64,000 nt of DNA from Euglena gracilis (Eukaryota > Euglenida > Euglenophyceae > Euglenales). A program made the translations under genes and the position numbers. Shown one piece after another: positions 55,277 to 64,000 of this stretch; positions within the stretch are counted from its first letter, which is position 1; each line of letters starts with the position of its first letter. The stretch lies in NCBI GenBank assembly GCA_039621445.1, contig CP154956.1, forward strand, positions 13,722,292 through 13,786,291, given 5' to 3'. Below the pieces are notes generated by a model. That model did no database searches, had not been told where the DNA came from, and saw nothing but the letters and a program-made list of their open reading frames with translations.

Positions 55277-58200
55277 TCAGCGAAACCAGAAACCACAAAA
55301 AAAACTTTGCTCCCAGTCGCCATCAGTCCAGAGGTAAGGCATTCTTACCTTGTCGTGTTCCTCGACTGGGAGGCGCATTGCCCCAGCGTCAATCTGGAAC
55401 TCACGGGCCATTCCCGTGTGGCGGTAGCTTTCTACCTTGCGGAATTCGGAGTGCTTCAGGCGGCCTTCCACCTGCTTGTACTCCTTCTTCTACTTCTCCG
55501 GTGTCTCCCAGTGGTGGGGGACAATGGTGGTGACTGCTCCATCAGCAGTCTGCACGAACTTGGATCCTTTACAGTTGATGCACAAGGCAGGGATATCCCT
55601 GTTGTGAGCATTCTCACTGTAGGAGTAGTTCAAGCTGTGGTTCCAGGCGTTCAGGCACTCGCCACATACGAGCGCCACACAGTTCGGCACATATGCCCTG
55701 TGATGGAACCACGAGGATTGCACTTGCCGCTTGCACACATGCACAAGCGGTTGGTTGTGCCGCACATGGTGGCACACGGTGCACGTCCAGGCAAAGGGCG
55801 TGCTGTGCTGGAAATCCAACGCGCAGTCCTCGCCAAAGTACTGTGCCAGTACTCTAGGTGAGCGCCTGTTCCAAAATGTCCAGGTATGTTCCGGGGCGTA
55901 GTGGAAAGGTTCTCCTCGGACGAAGAGGGGCTGAATCCATCGATTCAGTGACCCTTTCTGGTGCCTAATAGCAGCCAGTTTCTTCGACCTCTCTTCCAAG
56001 GTGCCTAGTCTGGTCAGGATATCCTGAGTCCAGAGCTGGGCATCCGCAGACACAGGAGGTGAAGCAGGTTCATCCTGCTCCTCATCCGTCGATCCGGCAG
56101 GAAGTTTGGGCCTGTCGGGCACGAGCCTTACCTGTCGGTTTGCACTGGCCGTACCCGGACGATGCAACGGCCGAATAGTCGTGCATTGTCGTAGGGCCTT
56201 TCGGCTGTCCGCCAGGATGACCTCCAGCGCCACCTTTCGGTGGTGGTTTCCCATCACCGCCTTTGGCAGGGGGCTTACAGGGTGCAGCACCCGGTTTGCC
56301 TCCTTTCGGCTTCGCACTCCCGGAATCAGGGGGCGATGCCTGCGGCTTACTCCTGGTATCAGGAGCCGATGGTGCCGGAGTAGACGCTTGCCGTCTGGGC
56401 GAAGTGGGCATACTGACCGCTGGGTCACGCATGACGCTCCGAGGGGTCGGCACTCGTTCCCGGGGTTGTTCAGCCGGCCGTCGCCGGGCAGGTTCATCCT
56501 GTCCGACAAGGCGTGGCTCTGTGGTCGTCACCGGAATCGGTGCTTCCACAGGTGCTGGCACTCCCAGAAACTCTGACATTGTCCTCGGGACGGCAGGAAC
56601 CCTGCGCGGTGTCGGTGGTCGTGGGGGTATCTCCTCCACTTCCATTTCGACATCCGGTCTAGGAGGTTTGTCCTCCACAACTGCTGGCGCAGGTGCTACG
56701 GGAGGTTGATCCTCCGCTGTAGCTGGTGCGACAGATGGCTCTGTCGGCTGGGGTTCATCCCTGATGGTGGTTGCACTGCTGTCGGAGATGGGAGTGAGGG
56801 AACGCCGACATCCGGCGTCTCCACGACCTTCAGCGGCGGAGATTGATGCTACGCCTCCACCTCGTGGCGTTAGTGCAGCAGCCACTGCAGTAATGCCATT
56901 GACCACGGCTCCGAGCACACGGCCTCCTAACGAGGTGCGTGCTGTGGGACTGGCAGGTTCTTCGAGGATATCCTCGAAGACCATACCAGTGACCTCGGCT
57001 GGAGGCTCAGCCATTGGAACAGGCGTAGCAGCCACAGGTATATCCCATGCGGGTGCTCCGTCTGGTCTAGGCTGTGCCGGAGCAGCAGAGCAGCGTAGAG
57101 GATATCCTCCTCGTTCTCACCTTCCTCCTCAGGGAGTTCCTGGTCACCACCTACCGGTGGACAGACGGGAGCCGCCGCGGGAGCCGGGGAAACCGATCGT
57201 TCCCCTGCCGCTCGCCGGGCAGAGACGAAGGATACAGCCGTTCCTGTCGGAGACGGCGGCGCTGCCTCCAGAATGGTGACGGAGGGGCTGCGGTCGCGTT
57301 CCTCCCGCCGCGGAATCGCGGTGGTGGAAGCGACTGCCGCCTCACGTCTCCTTCGCTCCAGAGGTTCATCCTCTGGGGCGATGAAGGCGCGCAGATCCTC
57401 GGGCGAACGAGGATCGTCGGGGTGCCATCGGTATCCCTGAGCGTCCGCCAGCCTGTAAAAGGCCAGCGTACTGCTGCTGGCGCCGTTGGGCCAGGGTGGC
57501 GGCCATGATGGCTGCACCCAGGCGTTGGCAGGCCTGTTCGGGCCCAGGAAGCCGCGGTAACGCGTGTCTTCCCAGACCTCGAAAAAGCCCTCCTCGAACT
57601 CCTGAACGCATGCCAGAATCGGCATATGCTGTTTGAGGATGGCCTTCGGGTGACATATCAGCGGAAGGAATACCTCCCGGTCGAGGATACCGCCCAACTA
57701 TCAGCCAGGTGCCAGTTGGGGCGCAGGTGGCCGAGAATCTGACGACGAGGAGCCTCGATGGCGTCACCGTAATCTGGTGACAGGCTTTCCGTACCAGGCC
57801 TATCGTCCTGGGGGTCACGGAGATGTATATACACCTCCATGACATAGGTGGTCCAGGCTCGCCACCAGAACTGCTGCAGCATAAAAATATGCTGCTTGTG
57901 GACGCGGCGACTTTTGCCCTGGACATCCGGGGCGTCGCGGCACACATGCATAAGCATGCGGCCTCCCATCTGCAGGCCCGGGTTATCCCGAGGCGGTGGA
58001 GGACTTCCGCGCACACCGAATCCCCAGAAGTCGACAGGAAATTCCTGCCGGCAGTACTTACAGCAGAGGTCATACCTCTGTGGGTAAGCCAGGGAAACAC
58101 GCTTAACGCGGAAGGTGGAGCCGTAATGGCTCATCAGCCACACCTGGAGGTTGTTGCACCACAACACCTCGATCAGGCGTTCGATGTCGTGGTGTAGTGG

Positions 58201-60258
58201 ATAGAATTCCCACTGCTGACTTCAGCCTTCGGGCCAACACACGCTGGTCCCGAAAACCCAACTGGTGCAGGTAACTGCGACGAGTGGAGTCGCTGAAGAG
58301 ACCCCAGTTCCGGCAGGGGTATCCCAGCCAAAACCAGAGCTCCCAGAAACCCGGCTGGGCATCCAGCAAGGGTCTGCCACCTTCACCTTCGAAGGCGTAC
58401 AGATGTATTCCGTAATGGAATAGTCTGACTCTGTTCTCGGTGTGGCGTAATACCACATCGATGACTACTTGTGCAAGCGTGACGGGGCGGTTTCCTGCAA
58501 CATGGTAATCATGCTGCATTCGCCAGCCTTCGTCCTCCAGCTCCTCCTTGAACCTGAGCATATGCTCAAAGTCCGAGAGGACTTCCGCTGGTTCTTCTTC
58601 CTCCTCACGTGCCGTTCCCTTACCTTTACCCTCACCCTTCCCTTTGCCGGCCACGCCTTTGCCTTCCCTTGTGCCTTTGCCCTCGGGCTTGCCTGTGTCC
58701 TTTCCCGTCTGGCGAATACCACAGGGTCGGGCGCTCGGTGCCTCAGGAGTCCGTTCGGTTCCTTCCCATTCCATCTCTGGGGAGGGACCTGGCCCCTCCG
58801 CTGCACGTCGCGGTGACGGCGTGGCTGGGCGTTGGCTAGTAGTCTGGCGTGGGCTTGGCCTTCGACGCGGGGGGTCGCGGCTCCTTCCATACCGGAGGGA
58901 TCGGCGGTGGCATTGCGGCAAAAGGACGGCTCATCGCCACCTGTGCCTCTGCCGGTGGTCGTCCAGCCGGGGTATCCTGGCTGGCTTCCACCTGCATTGC
59001 CACACCGCCTTCCGCGTCCCGTGGACTGGGTCGCCTGGGCTGTGGGGTAAGGTCCTCCGTAGTCCTGTCGCGCTTCAGGGAGGCAGGTAATAAAATACTG
59101 CCACACCTGCCGGGGGCTCGCCGGGTAAAACCGGGGTTGCCACCGGCAGTTGCGGCTGGTACGGATGGTATGGGGTGTATCCACGGCCCTGAAGGGCAGC
59201 CAGAGAGGAGTAATACCTCGTCCGGTGCTCTTCAGACGCGAATACTGGTTCCTGCAGGAAGTGCCGAGCAAGCTCATCCTGCTCGGTTCCCGGAGGTGCC
59301 ATGTGGTAGTAGGGAGTCTCCTGCCGACGGGGGATATCCCTAGTCTGGACAGGAGCTGCACTGGGCGGTCGGGCTGCCTCACGGTGGGGAGGTTCATCCT
59401 CCACCACTATGGGCTCCGCCTGCCTCCGTGGCTCAACGCCAGGGACAGGGGCGACCGGTGATGCTTGTGGCATCCAGTGCATGAACATGTGTTCGACGTA
59501 TGCCTCAGGGGGCACGTCCGACTGTCCGGCTGGGAGCACGCGTGCGCCGCGCGGATAATCCGCGTGCGTCGCGTACCGCGAGACAAATTGCACCGCTGGC
59601 GGCTCGCGCGGCGGCTTTCGCAGCGGCGAGGGCGGGCGAGCAAAAATTCTCGTCATCCCAGGTGGGACATGCACAGCCTCACCTACCGGTGGGGGCGTGT
59701 GCTCACGCATATGCACGGTGTGGGATCCCACCGGCGTCTGCGTTTGCAGCATGGGCGGCACATACACGCCCAAGTCCATCATTGTCTCGCCGAGTTCGAA
59801 GCCGGAAGCGGCTGCGGACGAGAAATGCCGTCTCCCTGTCATCAGGGCTTGACCACAGGGACACCACTGAGCCATAGGCGTGTCGGCTACCACCAACAAC
59901 TGAGCACAGTATGCATCCCAAAGGGCTTGCATAAAGGGCTCCGTTGGGGGGTGTGCGCACATTCGCATCGCTCGCTCCAACGTCTCGTAGTGCGGAAGAT
60001 CATCTCTCCCGCATACGGGGGCAGGCGTGATCTGCGCTGTGCTGGTGGCTGAGGTGCCGGCTGCCGGACGGCAGATGGATCTGGTACCGCATATGCGGAC
60101 CGGCTGCTGGTAGCCGCGGCGAATACCGGGGCTGAAACCCTCTGAGTATGTGGGGCACCCGGAATCGGGGCCTCAGCATACCGAGGGTACTGGGGGTATG
60201 GCGCGCCAGAAGGCTGCGGCCATGGTGGACCTGGTCCAGGTCCGCGCCCAGGCAGCAT
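55277..60258 (-). pseudogene. About 1600-codon chain of overlapping ORFs downstream of Ty3 pol, function unknown
   Basis: Minus strand. Overlapping ORFs in changing frames succeed each other: 60258-59887, 59980-59075, 59397-58465 with 58921-58103, 58167-57658, 57697-56927, 57035-56082, 56509-55490, then TAG and 55471-55277 in the same frame. The text stays protein-like across each switch, so one long frame with about seven frameshifts is the simplest reading. The N-terminal third is Pro-rich. The middle has a Lys/Gly block (EGKGKGTAREEEEEPAEVLS) and a Trp-rich region (FWELWFWLGYPCRNWG ... QQFWWRAWTTYVMEVY). The C terminus has a Cys/His cluster (CTVCHHVRHNQPLVHVC ... CGEC ... CINC). No known domain is evident. 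It starts only 195 bp after the Ty3 pol stop. It could be a 3' extra ORF or a displaced Gag of that element, or a separate gene. Confidence 0.55.
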
Positions 60259-60452
60259 GATGCTACCCGATCGACGACGACAGCTAAGGGTAATCTTGTT
60301 GTCAGTCGCTTTGAGTGCTGGTGCACTGAAAAACGAAGGCTTCTATCTTAATCAAAAACTCTGCGAGAAAGATAGAGAAAATAAGAAGTGCAGGGGGGTA
60401 TAAACGCGAAGCATTCACATAAAACACACGCATTCTCCAAAACGAAATCGTT
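60259..60452. other. Spacer between Ty3 pol and the ORF chain
   Basis: 194 bp of AT-richer DNA with no LTR-like termini, polypurine tract or tRNA primer site that I can recognise. It is too short for a usual LTR, although a compact LTR cannot be excluded. Confidence 0.45.
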
Positions 60453-63400
60453 TTAGAAAGTGTTTATGTTTATGTCTATGTTATTGCGCTTGTTCCACAG
60501 CTTCAAATCCTGCCGGATATACCCAACAAAACTGGATGCTGGCTCCCAAGAGTCCTCCTCTGGCCCATACCCTCTCCAGCGAACTTTCCAGTAGTGCACA
60601 CCCCTGTCGACCTTGTGGTCTATTTTCTTACCGATCACAAAGTCGTCTGTTTCAGATAATCTGGAACGGGGCTTGAAATACAGGCAGGGGAGAGCTTTTC
60701 CGTCTGGGGGGCTTAGGTACGGTTTGAAGTCGTCCATATGGACGTCCTCAATCCCGTTGTGAAAGGCAACTTTATATCGCCCGCTACTACCTAACCTCTC
60801 CAAGATTTCGCACGGGCCGAGCCAAAGAGGATCCAGCTTGGAAGATTGCATGCGGGTGCGGTTATTCCGTACCCACACGCGGTCACCTGGACTATACACA
60901 GGTGTGTTGAAGTTCTGTAAAAACGATTTCCGTTTGTTGGAATGAATTTCTGTGATACGTGATTGGACTGCAGAGAGGAGTGATTCCACTTCTGCAAACC
61001 ACGTTTTACAGCTGACGCTACTTCGGGCGGGTCTCTCCGAGGGGATATCCCCTATGGCCGGAGGGTCTCGTCCGAAAACAATTTTGTACGGTGAGTGTGG
61101 TAATACCAACCCTGGCAAGGTATTGATGTAAAATAAACCCCAATGAAGAACGGAAAACCAATTCTTACCCGAGTCAGCCAGTGGGGCGAAGCATATTGAC
61201 AACGGATTTCACGGCTGCCTCGGCTCTACCATTGCCTTTCGGGCGGTATATAATGGAAAAATGCTGCTCAATGCCGAGTAAACCGCACAACGTTGTGAAA
61301 AACCGCAAAGAGATCAAGTGATCTTGATCACTCAGGATTTCGTTCGGTAAACCCATTAAGCAGATACATTTCTCCAGGAATATGGATGCCAAAATTTGGG
61401 CTGTCAACCCTGCTTTCCGGCATGGAATGGCTACTATGTACCCACTCAGCCGACAGACGACAACAAAAACGTAGTCGTAAATTTGGTCATCAGATCCTTT
61501 GCAAGGTTCAAGTTCGAGAAAATCCATGCAGAGGGACGTAAAAATATCTGGTGGTACGGGGAAAAGTCCATCGTACCAGGGGGGGTACCTCTGCGCGGTT
61601 TCACAGCCTGGCAAATTTGGCACCGTTGCGAAATTCGCAAACAGCGCGAATATAAGTCTTTTCACTCAGGGTTGTGCAATATCTGCGACCCAGTAGTGAA
61701 AGAAGTTTGGGGACCCCAGGGTGACCATGGTAGTGATAGCTCAAAATCACATCATTAACCAGGTCTTGGGGTATACAATATTTATAACCAGAATCATTCC
61801 GGAAAGTAAGTCGCAATGGTGATAGAGAGTAATTCTCTATGGATTCACCATTACGAAGTCTATTCACAATGGCACCATATATAGGGTCACGCGAATAATC
61901 CCATTCGCGGAAAAATAGGGTGGTAGGAGTTTCCGTACGCGTAATGCGACGGGGTCCGGCAGTGTGTCCACGCCGGCGCCTTCCACGCAATGGTGAAATG
62001 GCGATGCTGCGATATACCCGGGAAACGGGTAGTGAATCGAGCTTGTTGTCCGCACCGTCGGATCGACGTGCGAACTGGTCAGCCTCATGGCTGCCATGGA
62101 AAGTCGCATCACCCTCATCCGGGTTCCCAGGATAACACCAGGGGGCTCGGCTGAGAGGATCCGCAACTTGTTGCGTGTGACCTGGGGTATAGATAACCTC
62201 CAGGTTAAACTCGCTCAGGAACTCATGCCATCGGCATCTTCTGCCCACTGATGACATGGCCTTGTTTAGGTCCTCGGTATACCAGTGTTGAAGGCTCTCA
62301 TGATCCGTCAACACAAGTATCTGGACCAAGCTGCTGGCTATCCAGCTGCGGAATTTCTGGAGAATAAGCACAATGGCATATGTATCCTTTTCGGGAATGC
62401 TCCATTTAACCGGTCCTTTCCTGTTGTCGCCCTGCAGCTTCCTGCTGAAGAAAGCCACAGGTCGGAGTTCATTCGCCGCAATATGCTGGCTAAGAACTCC
62501 GCCAACAGCGTAATCGCTGCCGTCGACATCCAGGACATACTGTTTATATGGATCCGCGATATCGAGAACCACGTTCTCGAGCAGCAAGTCCTTGATTTTA
62601 TTCGAGGCCTTGCGCATTTGGTCATCCCAAATGATTTTCGCGTTATCGGGTGTCCGATTTTTGAGTTGTCCGGTAAGGGGTACCGCGATTTTTGAGAAAT
62701 CTTTCATGTAAATCGCGTAATATTGGGCTAATCCCAAAAATCCCTTTAAATGCGAAAAGGTCTTGTTGACCTCAGCAGTCCATTTCTTAATGGCCTCCAT
62801 CTTACTGAGTGCGGCTTTACGCTGCCCGTTGCTCAGGATACGCCCGCATAACTTAATAATTTTGTGAAACAGGTGAATTTTGGAACCCTTCACAAAAAGC
62901 AAATGCTTTTTGAACGCGGATAATACCGCGCGCACATCGCAATAATGCGGGTCGAGGATATCCTCGCCCGATGCCGCGGATGGCGGTTGGGTTCCCACCA
63001 GTACGTCATCGATGTACACCAGAGCAAACGGTAAATCGCGCAAAGCCCACTGGTTCATGCGTTGAAACATGGCTGGGCCATTCTTAACACCCATGGGAAT
63101 TACCGTCCATTGGTACACACCCTTGGATATCACGAATGCCGTGTACGGTTGCGAATCAGTATGCAAATGCATCTGATGGAAACCGTCTTCCAGATCAAAG
63201 ATTCACCACAACCAGTTATCCGATTGTTTGATGATCAAATCCTCGATCAGCGGTAACCGGAAGGGGTCATCCTTCGTTTGGGAGTTCAGGTACCGTTAAT
63301 CCAGCACTAGTCTCCACTTCTTCTGACCTGACTGGTCAGCGGGTTTGGGCACCACAAAAGCTTGTGATGTCCACTTCCCCTTGGAAGGGATAATCCACTT

Positions 63401-64000
63401 CCGCTGGATGAGCTTCTCAACCATCTCGTTGGGAGCCTGTTCGCGTTCACCCGAACAACGGAAGAATTTCCGGTGCATGGGTTTAGGGACATCCTTGAAC
63501 TCGATTTTGCGAACACCGAATGGACCGCGAATCGCGGGGTCGATGTCGTAGGCGTACACTGGGTTATCCAGTACACCATGGAATTCGCGAGTAATTCGCG
63601 AACAATAGTCAGCAGACTTGGCGTGTTGGTCCGCACTCCCAATGACCACAGAAATCTGCGTTGAGGGTGCGGCGTCCCCATTGGTACCAAGGTATCTTGG
63701 CACACGCACATCAGATATTCCGAATGCGTCGAAGAAACAAACGCGAATAATGATTTCTTTAACAGGTGGTAATAATATACCACAAAAATCCTCAAATAGT
63801 GGTACATCAGCGTGTAAATCCCACCAATGAAAGCACACGTAGGATAGTTGGTGAAACCAATCCGCATTTGGATTGACGGGTATGAGGAGATCATACTTCA
63901 TCGCGGAGGATTTTCTCCACCACATCCGGGATAAGTTTTGGGGGAGGGTGTATCTAGAGCACCGTATCACCCCAAAATTTTAGAAACGCCTTGGAATGTC
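60453..64000 (-). pseudogene. Ty3/gypsy element 2: chromovirus pol (RT, RNase H, integrase, chromodomain), runs off window
   Basis: Minus strand. RT fingers (VEKLIQRKWIIPSKGKW ... AFVVPKP ... KKWRLVLD, about 63310-63430), then a TAA exactly where the family has Tyr before RYLN, and a TGA before IFDLEDG (about 63200). The palm has MGVKNGPAMFQRMNQW and FALVYIDDVLVG (about 63020). RNase H has QYVLDVDGSDYAVGGVLSQ (about 62520), FFSRKL (about 62440) and LVLTDHESLQHW (about 62290). Integrase has CQICQAVKP (about 61610), MDFLELEPC (about 61530), LSDQDHLI (about 61320) and RPKGNGRAEAAVK (about 61230). A GPCEILERLG segment and a chromodomain, VHYWKVRWRGYGPEEDSWEP (about 60560), end at TAA 60453. Frameshifts occur near 61600 and 61190. 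It is a different family from Ty3 element 1. Protease and Gag would lie beyond 64000. Confidence 0.9.

Noticed and set aside
33980-63310. UAG reassigned to glutamine: in-frame TAG at TE*QRLRW (about 39695), TRP*EDVD (about 34003) and PEK*KKEY (about 55491).
   Set aside because: Gln would fit these places, but TAA (at a conserved Tyr before RYLN, about 63296) and TGA (before IFDLEDG, and in the RNase H entry) also interrupt the same kinds of elements, frameshifts are common, and the PiT frame ends at TAG. Ordinary decay explains it.

Overview
This window is nuclear DNA of a euglenid (Euglena-type) protist. The decisive evidence is an exact copy of the 26-nt euglenid spliced leader on the minus strand at 40512-40537: ACTTTCTGAGTGTCTA, eight T, then CG. 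A conserved box lies 15 nt upstream of its first base, and a consensus-context ATG lies 14 nt downstream of its end. TTAGGG-type telomeric repeats, very long introns in GC-rich genes, G/C homopolymers and dense transposon debris fit a large, repeat-laden euglenozoan genome. Nothing looks prokaryotic or organellar.

Region 1 (1-16.5 kb, + strand): a PiT/PHO4-family phosphate transporter whose 5' part lies before the window. Seven exons were recognised (about 170, 6425, 11533, 12944, 13428, 14590 and 16375, stop at 16513), separated by introns of up to about 6 kb. The introns hold a 1.45-kb inverted repeat, a 70-bp palindrome, a back-to-back telomeric-repeat palindrome, minisatellites and dispersed repeats.

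Region 2 (18.4-26.6 kb, + strand): pieces of a second, unidentified intron-rich gene ending at 26608. Its introns contain two copies of one MITE family with clear TIRs and 6-bp target duplications. One copy is split by a 3.28-kb retroposon with its own 14-bp duplication.

Region 3 (26.6-40.5 kb): a decayed DIRS/PAT-like reverse transcriptase (minus), a G-rich low-complexity block, a possible single-pass membrane protein gene (minus), and a broken chromodomain Ty3/gypsy element (minus). The Ty3 element is interrupted by repeats and by a young 1715-bp TRIM-like LTR element with 422-bp LTRs and a 4-bp target duplication.

Region 4 (40.5-55 kb, minus strand): four copies of a bipartite box upstream of ACTTTCTG, interpreted as spliced-leader (SL) RNA gene promoters. 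Three non-LTR retrotransposons carry a reverse transcriptase, a Cys/His knuckle and a restriction-like endonuclease domain. At least one joins the first 8 nt of the SL exon directly. This resembles the SL-gene-specific CRE/SLACS/CZAR elements of trypanosomatids. The third LINE has a 2A-like NPGP motif near its N terminus, preceded by in-frame 165-bp repeats.

Region 5 (55-64 kb, minus strand): a second chromodomain Ty3/gypsy pol running off the right edge, followed after about 195 bp by a roughly 5-kb chain of overlapping ORFs of unknown function.

Almost all transposon coding regions carry stops and frameshifts. The host genes are known only from separate exons, so splice sites are approximate.
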